Shown: one piece after another, positions 49,641-61,539 of the stretch
Layout: each line of letters opens with the position of its first letter
Numbering within the stretch: position 1 is the stretch's first letter
From: Peromyscus leucopus
Lineage: Eukaryota; Chordata; Mammalia; Rodentia; Cricetidae
NCBI RefSeq assembly: GCF_004664715.2
Contig: NC_051069.1
Location: 6,277,501-6,341,500, forward strand
Reading direction: 5' to 3'
Length of the DNA: 64,000 bases
Program-made: the position numbers and the translations under genes
Notes under the pieces: generated by a model
Told to the model about the DNA's origin: nothing
Databases searched by the model: none
The model's input: the letters and a program-made list of their open reading frames with translations, nothing else

Positions 49641-49811
49641 TAAGTTTAGCTCATGGCCTATGCCAATGTTGTATCTTACCTTTGATAAATGCACCATGGT
49701 TTCATAAGACATTAAATTAGATGAAAATGGATAAAGGTCTGTGGAACTTAAAATTGCAAAACTTTAAAAAGTTAGTTTAGAAAATGGTATTTCATTCTTT
49801 CATTTTAAAAA

Positions 49812-49893
49812 TAGAGCTGAGGGGTATGTTCAGTGGCAGAACGCTTGTCTACTATAATGTGAAGCCCCACATTTGATCCTAAGTGTAGAAGGA
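49812..49893 (+). repeat. ID-like SINE
   Basis: GAGCTGAGGGGTATGTTCAGTGGCAGAACGCTTG resembles the ID 5' half; a CACATTTGATCCTAAG box B-like part follows. Confidence 0.65.
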
Positions 49894-49907
49894 AAAAAGG
49901 GGTTTCT

Positions 49908-50085
49908 TTAAAAAAAAAAAAAGAAGAAGAAAGAAAAAGGTTTATTTATTTATTATCTATACAGAAGAGGGTGCCAGATATCATTACAGGTGGTTGTGAG
50001 CTACCATGTGGGTGCTGGGAATTGAGCTCAGGACCTCTGAAGAGCAGTCGGTGCTCTTAACCTCTGAGCCATCTCTCCAGCCCCA
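49908..50085 (-). repeat. B2-type SINE
   Basis: Complement copy ending ACCTCTGAGCCATCTCTCCAG. Body has TACAGGTGGTTGTGAGCTACC. Internally shortened. Confidence 0.88.
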
Positions 50086-50132
50086 AAAAAGGGTTTCATA
50101 AACATGACAAAATTTTATATGATGATAAACCA

Positions 50133-50272
50133 GACCAGTGGTGGCACATGCCTTTAATCCCAGCGCTCAAGAGGTAGGAGATCTCTGTGTTTGAGACCAG
50201 CTTGGTCTACAGAGTGAGTTCCAGGACAGCCAGGGCTACACAGTGAAACCCCGTGTTTAAAAAAAAAAAAGA
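50133..50272 (+). repeat. B1 SINE
   Basis: ACCAGTGGTGGCACATGCC start, missing part of the middle, AGGACAGCCAGGGCTACACAG segment and A-rich tail. Confidence 0.85.
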
Positions 50273-50318
50273 AAAGAAAAGATCAGATAGATAGATAAGG
50301 TAGAATATTATTTTAAGG

Positions 50319-50751
50319 TGTGTTACTTTTATTTATGATGCATTTGTTTAACCCTGTGAAGCTTTGTTACTGTGCCTATGTAAAACACCCGATGGTCTAA
50401 TAAAGAACTGAACAGCCAATGGCAAGGCAGGAGAAAGGATAGGTGGGGCTGGCAGGAAAGAATATACAGCAGAAATCAGAGAGAAGGAAGAACTAGCCAG
50501 AGAAGGAGGAGGACATCAGGGGCCAGCCACCCAGCTACACAGCAAGCCACAGAATAAGAGTAAGATTTATAGAAGTAAGAGAACGGGAAAAGCCCAGAGG
50601 CAAAAGGTAGATGGGATAATTTAAGGAAAGCCAGAAAAAAACCAAAACAAGCTAAGGCCGGGCATTCATAATTAAGAATAAGCCTCCCTGTGTGATTTAT
50701 TTGGGAGCTGGGTGGCGGGCCCCCCAGAAAGAGCAGAAATAAACAACTACA
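50319..50751 (+). mobile_element. ERV-type LTR (solo)
   Basis: TGTGTTACTTTTATTTATG to AAATAAACAACTACA, about 430 bp, containing AATAAAGAACTGAACAGCC and GGGAGCTGGGTGGCGGGCC. I recognise it as a common rodent LTR; the family is not verified. I did not find a clean target duplication, so the ends are approximate. Confidence 0.7.
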
Positions 50752-50898
50752 ATAGACACAGACAGATAGATGGTGACAAAAAGAAACACAAGAAGAATTT
50801 TATTATGTTATATACCTCTTTTCATTCTTAAATTTGTTTCAAGAAAAGGAAAAGCAATTTCAAAAACTAAATCTGACATCACACAAAAGTGAGAGAAG

Positions 50899-51032
50899 TT
50901 GGGTGTGGCAGTGCATCCTTCAGTACCAGCACTTAGGAGGCAGAGAAAGGTGGGTCTCTGTGACTTTGAGAATAGACTATCTACATAGAATTTCAGGCTA
51001 GCCAGAGCTACACAGTGAGACCCTGTCTTTTG
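50899..51032 (+). repeat. B1 SINE
   Basis: GTTGGGTGTGGCAGTGCATCC start, AGCTACACAGTGAGACCCTG end, followed by a G run. Confidence 0.85.
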
Positions 51033-51419
51033 GGGGGGGGGGTGAGTGAGAGGATTTAAATATATCTCTAAGTTCTGAAACCCAGTACTACTTCACTGCC
51101 CCATATCCCTCCCTGGAAAAATGAATTCTAAATGCAGTCTATACATGTTCCCACTCTACCAAAGCATTTTTTTTTTTAAGAGAAGTGTGCCAGCACCTGC
51201 CACTGCTTCCTCCCCTAGCTAGAACCTTCACTTTAAGGTGATGATCCCTCTTTGCTGCCCATTAGAGCAGTTTACCTACTAAACTCCCAAGTAACAAGTT
51301 CTCCTCCAATTCAGTCTCCATCTCAGTACAAACCCAAACCTCTGTTTATATGCTGAAAGCCTCAAAGGGCCAATCTGATGTTCAACAACTAACTCCTTAC
51401 AATCAGAAATTAAAGATCC

Positions 51420-51583
51420 ACACGCCTTTAATCCCAGCACTTGGGAGGCAGCGGCAGGTGGATCTCTGTGAGTTCAAGGCCAGCCTAGTCTATAGAGTGA
51501 GTTCCAGGACAGGCTCCAAAGCTACACAGAGAAACCCTGTCTCAGGGAGAGAGGGGAAAAAAAAAAAAAAAAAAAAAAAAAAA
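51420..51583 (+). repeat. B1 SINE, 5' truncated
   Basis: Begins at CACGCCTTTAATCCCAGCAC, lacking the GCCGGGCGTGGTGGCG head. Long poly-A tail (about 27). Confidence 0.9.
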
Positions 51584-51744
51584 CTTTCACTCAATTTTAA
51601 CTCCTTAGCATGCAACCTAAATCATCATCAGTGTTTGCTAAATTACTAATTGCAATTACTTCCCTCATTTAAATCATTTAAGTAACCGAAAGGGTTGTTA
51701 CTGTCAGTTTCTCTAAACCTTAAGCATTTAGTGGTTAGGAACTA

Positions 51745-51818
51745 TTGCCCCCACCCTTCCACGGAACTGAGGACTGAACCCAGGGCCTTGCGCTTGCCTG
51801 AGCTAAATCCCCAACCTC
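51745..51818 (-). repeat. ID SINE
   Basis: Complement of an ID element: CCTTGCGCTTGCCTGAGCTA with AAATCCCCAACC at the head and ACTGAGGACTGAACCCAGGG in the middle. The best preserved ID copy here. Confidence 0.85.
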
Positions 51819-51922
51819 CAGGAACTATTCCTTACCCCAACAAAAGTATAAAACATTTTGCTACCAGACTTTGAGAGGGAAGTCTAATTCCAAATGCAAA
51901 ACCAAGGAAGAGGTCACAAACA

Positions 51923-52060
51923 GCCGGACATAGTGACATGGACCTGTAATCCCAGCACTGAGGAGACAGAAGCAGAGGAACCATATGTTTGAGGCCACCC
52001 TGGACTACACAGTACCTTCCAGACCAGCCTAAACTAGGTAAAGAGACCTTGCATAAAAAA
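51923..52060 (+). repeat. B1 SINE
   Basis: AGCCGGACATAGTGACATGG to AGAGACCTTGCATAAAAAAA. Diverged copy directly before another B1. Confidence 0.8.
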
Positions 52061-52072
52061 AGGAGATCTGAG

Positions 52073-52202
52073 CCAGGCGGTGGTGGCGCACGCCTTTAAT
52101 CCCAGCACTCAGGAGGTAGAGGTAGATGGATCTGCAGCTTGGTCTACCCAGTGAGTTCCAGGACAACTGGGGCTACGCAGAGAAACTCTGTCTCAAAAAA
52201 AT
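52073..52202 (+). repeat. B1 SINE
   Basis: GCCAGGCGGTGGTGGCGCACG head with a deletion in the central part (GATCTGCAGCTTGGTCTACC). Confidence 0.9.
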
Positions 52203-54317
52203 AAGGTTAAATTAAATTAAAAAATAAAAAAGGGTATCTGAATGAGTTGGTTGATAAAATCTATATGACAGAGAATTTTAAAAAAAACTCAGAAGCTGGA
52301 CTCTCTCAAGAAGCTTGCACCCATCTTGACTTTATGCTAGCCTTTCATTGGCATCTCTCTCTCTCCCCCCCCCTTAATGCTGTGCTTCTTAACAAATTCT
52401 AAGTTTATTTCAGAAAGAATAAAAGATTAGAAGTTTTTCAACAACTTACTATAGAAAACAAAATCCTATGGAAAAAAGCAGCCAAGACCTGATCTCTTCC
52501 CCTGGCTCTCCTTTCAGGGCTACAGCTGTGATTTTTGATTCCTGGAAAAAGTCCCTTTGTATTTAATTTGCATATGCTGTTCTCTCTACTTAAGAACCTG
52601 CCTTCACCAAGTCAATATCTAGTGCAAGATCTCAGTTTAAACAGCCCAATACCAGAAACTTACTACTCTATACTAAGTAAGCCAACTTAATCATAAGTTA
52701 ACTATCACTTCCTCAGGGAAACTATCATTGCCCACACCCACATGAGATCAAGTCCATCTTTTAAAATACACAGCAGCCACTACTTTACCTCTGTAACACC
52801 TTTCACAGTTTGCAATTGCATACTATTTGTGTAGTTACATGTTTAATGTGTATTTACAACAAAGTGAGAAGTATTCTGTTTAGTTTTTGTCCCTGGTTCC
52901 TCACAGTTTCTAAGACCCTAGAAATTTCATAAGTGATATTTTGATTTATTGATATTCACAATCAAGCCTCTTTCTAACATATCTGAACTTATGCTCAGTT
53001 GACTGGGATAATAACACTTAGGTGAGCTCCATTCTGAAGGAAATGGGCCTCAGAGAAACCAAACAAGTGATTGAAGGATTAGAGCTTTCATGCCTACCTC
53101 CAGACTTTTGGGGAGTGAAAGGGAGACTGCTACCGAGTAGACACTGGTCTCCTGGCATAGGAGGAGAGCCACTGCCAAAGTTCTGCAGCTTACATCGAGC
53201 ACAAGCTGCAGTGCCACCACTCATCCCACTCCAGCCCCAGGCACCTGCTGATTGGCATTAAATCCTAGAAACTGTTAAACACAACTGTAGAACAGGACAT
53301 AGATTTGTACTGAACATCTGCATAAGTTTTACAGACCAAACCGTATTGGAGGACCCATGCTAAAGTTTTCTATCTACAAACTAAAACTAACATTATCTCA
53401 TCTACTAAGAAAGCAGGGGAGACAAACAGCCCAATCTCCAAAGAACCAGTCTTGGGCACGTGACAGAAACCCTTTGCTTTATCCTACACATACAAAGCAG
53501 ATTTAAAGAACCAATCTACTTTGTTCTTTATTTCTGCTTGCTTCAGCCCTTTTTTGTCCATAAAGCTAATCTCCTCTGCTCAGTTCACTGGAACACTCAT
53601 TCTAGTACAGAATGAGATGTTGCCTGATTCAGGAATCACATATAAAAGCCAATTAAATCTATAACTTAGTTTACTCTAAATTTTTTCTTTTGACAGAATT
53701 ATTGATGTTTAACTGTACAAAATCAACACTTAATGTTTGCAATTACCACCATTTAAAAGGAAATGCACAGAAAGGGAAAAGACTCGATGCATTTGCTGCA
53801 AATTGTTTTGCTACAACATCAGTAAGAACTAGTCAACAAAGCAAGAAGCCAATGTGCTTATTCAGCACATAAAGAACTAGAGACAACTATAGACAAAAGA
53901 AAATCAAACCAATGGGGTTTTATTCTAGAACCACTAATTCACAATCCTGATGAACCAGCTAAATCCTGGAAAACTGCTGTTATTTTTTTTATATAGTCAT
54001 GATTTATCCTACTAAAAGTCCATTTGTCTTTTTTTCCCTTTCTGATCCAATGCACAGATCCAAATATAATTATGTAAGTTATCAAATCTACCAACAAAAA
54101 GTAGAATTGGAGAAACCACCAAAAGACTAGAGGTTAAAAAAAAAAACAAATAGTACTATCAATATTTTCCTGAAACCAAAATAAACAAAAAAGGGGGGTG
54201 GGGCTAAAAGACTTGAGCAGAGGATTCCTACAAGTGAGTCTTTAAATGGTTCTTCCAGGTGAATTTGCCCAATTCTGAAGCTTTCTCACACTCTCTAGGT
54301 GAACAAAGCATTGACAG

Positions 54318-54552
54318 CTGTTAACATTTATTGAGCGCTTTCTACATGGCAGGGACTACTACTGGATCATGAAGACAACTCTATTAAAAAAACAGGTCCC
54401 CAGAATACCCCTATTGCCAGTACAGGAAACAGAAACACAGTGGGGTTAAACAGTCTGCCACAGTCACATGTCAACAACTAACAGGTGGAGTAAGAATTCA
54501 AAGACAGCAGCCTGACACCTGACCTCTCAAGCACTAAGTCACACTGCTTCTT
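54318..54552 (+). repeat. MIR SINE
   Basis: ATTTATTGAGCGCTTTCTAC, ACAGGAAACAGAAACACAGTG and GGGGTTAAACAGTCTGCCAC follow the ancient mammalian MIR consensus along its length. Confidence 0.8.
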
Positions 54553-54904
54553 ACCATCATAGTGGTAGTAGTGGTAGTTTCACAGGTTCTACATCATTCT
54601 AAATTTTTTAATTAAAAACCTCAAATGTCAATTCAGCTCATTCTAAAAGGTCTATTGCTACAAGTTAATATAATTTACCACATCAGGTGACTCACAACTT
54701 ACTGTAACTCCAAATCCAAGAAATGTGATTTTAGCCCCTGAAAGCACTAACACTCATGAGCACAAACCCACATACAGAATTACAAATTATAGAAATAAAT
54801 ATTTAAAAATAAATAAAACCTTAAAAAAAAGAAATGGGTGTAAGTTGCAATGTATGCATACAGTGGCATACTACTCAATAACTTCTAAAAAATGAGTTGG
54901 TAAA

Positions 54905-55062
54905 GGCCAGGTGGTGGTAGTGCAAACATTTAATCCCAGCACTCGGGAGGTAGAGGCAGAGGCAGGTGGATCTCTGTAAGTTTGAGGCCCGACTGGTCTA
55001 CAGAGCCCAGTCACAACCCAGAGCCCAGGACAACCAGAGAAACCCTGTTTAAAAAAAAAAAA
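54905..55062 (+). repeat. B1 SINE
   Basis: GGCCAGGTGGTGGTAGTGC head, a short duplicated GGCAGAGGCAGG, and a repeated CAGAGCCCAG in the middle. A-rich tail. Confidence 0.88.
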
Positions 55063-55139
55063 AACACAAAAAAGGTAAGAGTTGATAAAAAGAACATTGT
55101 AATAGCATTATGCTGAGTGAAGTAAACAGGACATCAAAG

Positions 55140-55222
55140 ATAAACTTTGGGAAGCAGAGCCAGGAACATCACAAAGTTGAGGACAACCTGGGCTAAATAA
55201 CAAAATCTGTCTCAAAAAAGTA
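55140..55222 (+). repeat. B1 3' fragment
   Basis: GGGAAGCAGAGCCAGGAACA to AAATCTGTCTCAAAAAAG. Only the right part is present. Confidence 0.6.
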
Positions 55223-55247
55223 AAAAGACAACATAATTAACTTTCCA

Positions 55248-55342
55248 TTTATATGTGTGTGTTGTATATTATATATGTTATGTTATATATTATGTATAAT
55301 TATATGCCTAATATATATTAATATGTAATATATATATTAAAT
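55248..55342. repeat. AT-rich low-complexity stretch
   Basis: TATATGTGTG then repeated TATATTA/ATATGT units, partly self-complementary. Confidence 0.9.
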
Positions 55343-55561
55343 TCTAGACAATGTAAAAGCCAATGTGATAAAAAGTAGACCACTGCTTACCATTGCCTAG
55401 GGAACAGGTAAAGAAAGTTAATAGCAAAGGGTACAGTGAAATTTTTGAGAAATAAAATGGGCAGAGAGTGATAGTTAAATTACTTTAAATACCTGCAAAC
55501 CTTACCAAATAGATGGTAAATTTTACTATATGTTGTTTGCTTTAAAAGTAACCAAAAATCA

Positions 55562-55718
55562 GCCGGGCGGTGGTGGCGCACGCCTTTAATCCCAGCACTC
55601 GGGAAGCAGAGCCAGGCGATCTCTGTGAGTTCGAGCCAGCCTGGGCTACCAAGTGAGTCCCAGGAAAGCGCAAAGCTACACAGAGAAACCTGTCTCGAAA
55701 AACAAAAAAAAAAAAAAA
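55562..55718 (+). repeat. Young B1 SINE with perfect target-site duplication
   Basis: GCCGGGCGGTGGTGGCGCACG copy with three single-base losses in the body. The 18-nt repeat AAAAGTAACCAAAAATCA flanks it (55544-55561 and 55719-55736). Confidence 0.95.
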
Positions 55719-56327
55719 AAAAGTAACCAAAAATCAAAGGAAAAAAAAAAAAAAACAATGACTTAGAGGCCCTTGCCTCTTGTCTGTCTGAGGCTGCTAG
55801 TCCCAAAGTTCCCTCCCTGGCCAGCATCTCTGCAGAACGGCAGTCTTACAATTCAAAATGCCTAGTAACATTGCCAAGTCACTGTTTCTTATCTCCATTT
55901 CACTATATTCAAAATTAGCCTCACCACCTCTTCCAACTTCTCCACCTCCCAACACTTCCCTACACTCCTTTCCTACACTGTTATAAAAACAGATCCTTTG
56001 GGCACACCACTCTTAGGGTAACCCAGGGTCAAAATCAGAGTCTTCTTTAACTTCTTTCCTTTTTATATGGCTTGGCAACCTCTTACACATACTCACTGGT
56101 CCAGCCATGCATCACCTTTTGTAACCTGCTCTGAAAGTACAAGTCCTAATATAGTCTATTTCTGCCAGATTAATCTAAAGCTCATTTCTAACAATTAACT
56201 ATATCACTGCCTAGCTTAAAGACAAAGTGAAAGCTCTCTTTCCTACCAAGCCATTATTAAGTCTGTTCAAAAACAGGCTAGTTCCCATAACTCCAGTTCA
56301 ATTAACTGTCCCCCTAATCTATTCTTT

Positions 56328-56518
56328 TATTTATTTAATTTTGTATGTATGAGTGTTTTGACTGCATGGCCTGGTGCATGGAGGCCAGAAGAGAATGTCA
56401 GATCCCCTGGAACTGGATTTAGAGGGATTCCGAGTCACCATGTAAGTGCTGGAAAACAAACCCAGATCCTCTGCAAACCAACAAGTGCTCTTAACTACTA
56501 AGCCATCTCTCCAGCCCT
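56328..56518 (-). repeat. B2-type SINE
   Basis: Complement copy: CTGGTGCATGGAGGCCAGAAG body and TACTAAGCCATCTCTCCAGCC head. Confidence 0.88.
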
Positions 56519-58204
56519 TTGCCCTAATCTTTAACAAACCAAATGTCCATTTCTGTACCTTTGTTCATACTACTCTTTATGATTAAGGGTCCTCACTTAC
56601 TTAATCTTTTCCTGTCAAAATTCATACTTCTTCAAAGGCCTATTCCGAAAGGTCTATCTCTAAAGCCTTCTACACTCTAATTACCCCATGTCTACCAATA
56701 CAGACTGGATCATTTCTTCCTCTCTCATGTTACATTTGTTCACACAGACAAGAGATTTGTCCTATTCTGCCTGTCTTTGCTATTATTTATATGCTTGTTT
56801 TTATTACTGTGGCCCTGCCTATTCCACAACCAGACACAATTTTCAAGACTGGTACTCTGTCCTATTCTTTTGTCCTTTCATCCACCGGCACCCACTTCCC
56901 TCAGGAACTCTGTGGGGGATGAATTAATTCTTGTCTCAAAACGAATCTACAATAAAATAATAAAATTAGCCATATTGAGGCTATAATAGACTGCCTTCAT
57001 CCTTTTTGTTGTAAGTTGGAATAGTGTATCAGATGTTGTGTGTTGTGTTTTTGTTTCTATGAAGATTCAAATTCCATTAAAACAAGTCCTTCCAAGAGCA
57101 TCTTCATTATACCAATCTTCCGCCTTTCTTAATTCTTATTACATTAGACCAAAGAAGGGCACAGGTAAAGTGGGAGGATGAGATGAAAAAGCAATTAGGG
57201 TCATTATTTCTCTGACATCCTTCAACCTCACAGAATTTTTTCCTCTAAGGCCACAGTCTTAACCAATATACTGGCTTCCACTTCTCCAGCTCCCATCAGG
57301 CCCAAGGTCTTCCTGCTTCCTCAAGTTTACAGGTACTGACAGCTTCTCAATAGCGAGCGCTGTTTTAGAAATATCACAATTCTGTTGCTTTCCTTAAGGC
57401 CACCAAAACATCTACAACTTATTTCCTGCCAGGACTGCAACTGATCAAGCTCCATGGGAAAACCTCTCATTTTATTTAGGGATCACAAAAACTGCCTTCC
57501 CCAGCCTACCAAATCTACTTCTGCCATCCCATGTACTTCTGCCACCTCCGCTCTGGTCAGACAGTCATTCCTTCCAATCCCTATTATCACTCAATTGAGA
57601 TGTGTTCACTGTCACCTCTGCACAATTGCTCATCTGCTTGCCTCTTGAAATATACAACCCTTTTGACCTAAAAACTCCTATACTTCCTTCAGGTCTAATC
57701 ATTCAGACCCTATCTGCCCCTCCCTCAAGTAAATCTTTTCTCATCTTGCAATTCCCATCTTTTACATGGAACCATTTTGAAACTACGAAAATAAATATTG
57801 GGTGTTGCTTTGTATGTTCCCTACTTGTTAACCATAGAGCTAGTAAAGAGAAGTAACAAGAGCTATTTTAAGTTCCTTTTGCATTCTTTTACATGACATG
57901 GGAAATGCAGTAACCAAGTGGCCCTCCTGGTGAAATAGGCAGCGCAGCCAGTTACTCTCATAATCTGAAATACTGTATCTTTTTATTATTAATTTATTTT
58001 AATAATAAATCATGTATTTATTTTAAAACTATCCTGTTATACATATAACCTTATCATTTATTAAAGACAAAAGCAAATTTACACAGTAACAAGATAGATG
58101 TTATTTTAAAATAATGAATTTAAATCTTGAATATTTGATGCAGCAGGACATAGAGCATGTTCAATGTTTCTCAGATTTGATTAATGTGGGGATTTTTTTT
58201 TATC

Positions 58205-58412
58205 ATTTTTTAAAATCTGTGTATATCTTATGCGTCTGTGTGGGTACCCAAGTGTATGCATATGCAATGTGTGAACCTGATGCCCATGGAGGTCAGAAGA
58301 GGGCATCAACTCTCCTTGAACTGTTGTTACAGATGGCTGTGATCTGACATATGGGTGCTGGGACATGAACCTAGGTCCACTCCAAGAGCAGCAGTAAGTG
58401 CTATTAACTATT
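58205..58412 (-). repeat. B3/B2-type SINE
   Basis: Complement copy with CATGGAGGTCAGAAGAGGGC and GGGTGCTGGGACATGAACC. Its head is degraded. Confidence 0.75.
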
Positions 58413-58595
58413 TAGCATTACTTTTAATTTAACCATGGCAAAGAAGAAAGCAGAAGTAGAATACTCTAAATTAAATATGGATTCAAACTAGAGATATGAA
58501 ATCAAGTTAACTCATTGACAAAAAGTCAAAGCAAAAATATGGAATTACAATGTTCTAGTACTAAGTTTATGACATAGAGCTACTTTTCTTTTTAA

Positions 58596-58764
58596 GATTT
58601 ATTTATGTATGAATGATCTGTCTGCATGTACAACTTTATGCCAGACAAGGGCATCAGATCCCACTATAGATGGTTGTGAGCCACCATGTGGTTGCTGACA
58701 ATTGAACTCAGGGCCTCTGGAAAAACAGCCAGTGCTCTTAACTACTGAGCCATCTCTCCAGCCC
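58596..58764 (-). repeat. B2-type SINE
   Basis: Complement copy: GATGGTTGTGAGCCACCATG and ACTACTGAGCCATCTCTCCAG. A younger B1 sits 12 bp after its head. Confidence 0.9.
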
Positions 58765-58776
58765 ATACATTGAGCT

Positions 58777-58939
58777 TTTTTTTTTTTTTTGGTTTTTCGA
58801 GACAGGGTTTCTCTGTGTAGCTTTGCACCTTTCCTGGAGCTCACTTGGTAGCCCAGGCTGGCCTCGAACTCACAGAGATCCGCCTGGCTCTGCCTCCCAA
58901 GTGCTGGGATTAAAGGCGTGCGCCACCAACGCCCGGCTA
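58777..58939 (-). repeat. Young B1 SINE with target-site duplication
   Basis: Near-consensus complement with GCTTTGCACCTTTCCTGGAG. ACATTGAGCT flanks it (58767-58776 and 58940-58949). Confidence 0.94.
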
Positions 58940-58971
58940 ACATTGAGCTATTTTTAAACCTTCTGTTTCAG

Positions 58972-59180
58972 GACGGAAGATGGCTCAGTGGGTTAAGGCA
59001 CTTACCACCAACCCTGATGACCTGAGTTCAATCCCCAAGACCCATGATATAATAGAAGGAGAAAGCTGACTACTACAAGTTGTCCTCTGACTTCCATATA
59101 CATGTCATGGTACAAGTGCTTCTTCCCCCAAACATATATACATGGGATAAATGTAATTTAAATTTTTCAAATAAATAATA
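58972..59180 (+). repeat. B3-type SINE
   Basis: GACGGAAGATGGCTCAGTGGG head, GACCTGAGTTCAATCCCC box B region, body TTGTCCTCTGACTTCCATAT and A/T-rich tail. Confidence 0.85.
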
Positions 59181-59913
59181 AAATATTACTATTTTTAGTA
59201 AATGTTTTCAATATAATGATTCCAAACAATGGTTGCAGTTTTCTAGACTATCAACATAAATTTTGGGGTTTTTGGTGGATTTTGTTTTGTTTTGTTTTAC
59301 TTGGTTTTGTTTTGCCTTGTGAAAGGCATCATTTTGTTCATTTTTTAGTTGAATGAACAGATTCTAGGAGCCAGCCCCAATTGCTGGGCTACAAAATAAT
59401 AACTGTCAATATACTTCTAATGAAAAAAATCTTTGAAAACAAAAGAGTAAATTACACTTGTCAAGTTAAAACAATCTGTTACTCTAACAGGTGCAATTAA
59501 TGTAATAGAATACAAACTGTCAACACCTGCAGTTCACCTTAATTTGCAGTTGAGCTTTGGCTAGCACCCACAGGCTAGACTACAACAAAAGTAGATTTTC
59601 TAGAACTGTGGGTCTGAACTCAATGGGTTCACACAACTGAATATGCAGGTTTCTGGATGAACAACTACCAACATTTAATTCAAAATCAAATAAATAATGA
59701 ATCCAAGGTATCTCTGGCAGTACTCACCCATACTGCATATCACATGACCTCACTACAGCCTGGTTCTGAACACACACTGTGTGAGCTTTACAATATGGAC
59801 AACCATGCCACAGTGTCAACCAACACTGCCTGAAATTCCAGACTAAGTTACAACTGCAATGTTATTTACTGAACATACAAAGTTTTCTGCTCTTTGAAAA
59901 TATAATGGTTTTG

Positions 59914-60078
59914 CTGGGCGGTGGTGGCACACACCTTTAATCCCAGCACTTGGGAGGCAGAGGCAGGTGGATATCTGTGAGTTCGAGGCCAGCCTAGGCT
60001 ACAGAGTGAGTTCCAGGACAGGCTCCAAAGCTACACAGAGAAACCCTGTCTCGAAAAACCAAAAAAAAGGAAAGGGAA
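59914..60078 (+). repeat. B1 SINE
   Basis: GCTGGGCGGTGGTGGCACAC head, ACAGGCTCCAAAGCTACACAG segment, CTGTCTCGAAAAACC end with purine-rich tail. Confidence 0.93.
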
Positions 60079-60502
60079 GAAAGAAAATATAATGGTTTAA
60101 TTACAGAAAACAAAGGATTTTAAAAGTTCCCTAAATATCATTTCTCAGCATATAGGTATAAAATTAGTGTATCTTGGGATTATACTGTATTAGAATAGTT
60201 CATTTTTAAAATTGCTGTTTTAAGTTGCTGACTTGAGTTTCACAAATAAATGATGAATTAATTTTGGCTTAAGATTAGGACAGTATTTCCCACAAAATCT
60301 GAAATAGCTTTAAAGATATTTCTGCCATTTTTGAACATGTTGATGTAAAGATAAATGTTGAAGATAATTCATACCTTCAATAGTAATTATTCAACCAAGT
60401 TTTGTATCTACCTCACAGTACACAAATTTGCTTTCATCTTTAATAGTGAGACTTATGTACAACAAAGAATTGATTTATAACTCATTTATGATGTATGTTT
60501 TT

Positions 60503-60662
60503 TTTTTTTTTTTTTTTTTTGGGTTTTTCGAACAGGTTTCTCTGTGTAGCTTTGCGCTTTCTGGAACTCACTTGGTAGCCCAGGCTGCCTCGAACTCACA
60601 GAGATCCGCCTTGCTCTGCCTCCCGAGTGCTGGGATTAAAGGCGTGCGCCACCACGCCCGGC
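60503..60662 (-). repeat. Young B1 SINE with target-site duplication
   Basis: Complement copy with a few single-base deletions. TTATGATGTATGTTTTT flanks it (from about 60486 and 60663-60679). Confidence 0.94.
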
Positions 60663-60718
60663 TTATGATGTATGTTTTTATATAGCTATATATCTAGGGT
60701 CATGTAAAAACTCCTCAG

Positions 60719-60905
60719 GAGGGCTAGATGACTCAACAGGAAAAGGCCTGACTACCTGTTCAATCTCCAGAGTCCACAAGCGGAAGGAGAGAACAACTCC
60801 ACAAGCCGTCCTACAACCTCCACACAGAGTACCATGGCACGCATGCACCCACATGACATAAAAAGAAATAAATGCATAAAAACTAAATTAATTTAAAAAG
60901 AAAAA
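60719..60905 (+). repeat. B3-like SINE
   Basis: GAGGGCTAGATGACTCAACAGG head, TGCACCCACATGACATAAAAAG and A-rich tail. Diverged. Confidence 0.65.
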
Positions 60906-61053
60906 AAAAATCCCAGAGAAGTTGCAAGTCACAAAGCTCAAGAAGCCCTGTCCTGGAAAAGTAAAGAAGTTAATGGTCCTTATCACATTTGTTTGTTAAC
61001 AAAAACAAACAAAATATAAAACCTGGTTACTGTGATAATATTAAGAGTTTGCT

Positions 61054-61203
61054 ATAAGGCTAGGGATGGTGGAGAACACCATTAATCCCAGCACTCAGAA
61101 GGCAAAGGCAGGTGAATCTCTGGGAGTTCAAGATCAGCCTTGTCTACATAGTGAGTTCCAGGCCAGTCAGAGCTACATTGTGAGACCCTGTCTCAAAAAA
61201 CAG
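61054..61203 (+). repeat. B1 SINE
   Basis: GGCTAGGGATGGTGGAGAAC head and AGCTACATTGTGAGACCCTG end. Confidence 0.88.
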
Positions 61204-61214
61204 AATTTGCTATA

Positions 61215-61288
61215 AGGCTGGGAAGGTAGGCCAAAGGTACAGTATTTGTAAGGCCTTTGGTTCAATCTTCAGCAGCACAAAGTAAAAA
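61215..61288 (+). repeat. Possible ID-like SINE
   Basis: AAGGCTGGGAAGGTAGGCCAAAGGTACAG with GGTTCAATCTTCAGCAGC. Heavily diverged. Confidence 0.5.
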
Positions 61289-61355
61289 TTAGCTATAAAT
61301 GTTTTTGGCATGATGATATACTATAGCTATAACAATGGATGTAAGAGAGACTTTT

Positions 61356-61539
61356 TCTTTTTGTTTTTTTTTTTGTTTTTGTTTTTGTTTTTGTTTTTCG
61401 AGACAGGGTTTCTCTGTGTAGCTTTGTGCCTTTCCTGGGACTCACTTGGTAGCCCAGGCTGGCCTCGAACTCACAGAGATCCGCCTGGCTCTACCTCCCG
61501 AGTGCTGGGATTAAAGGCGTGCGCCACCACCGCCCGGCA
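61356..61539 (-). repeat. Young B1 SINE with target-site duplication
   Basis: Near-consensus complement with (TTTTTG)n tail complement. TAAGAGAGACTTTT flanks it (61342-61355 and 61540-61553). Confidence 0.95.

Noticed and set aside
55480..55827. Open frames of 60-120 codons with the recurring peptide [30 protein letters not shown] and variants (also at 19387, 26302, 32458, 58599, 60428, 61310)
   Set aside because: These are translations of B1 SINEs read on the strand opposite to the element. The peptide recurs at every B1 copy and is not a protein family.
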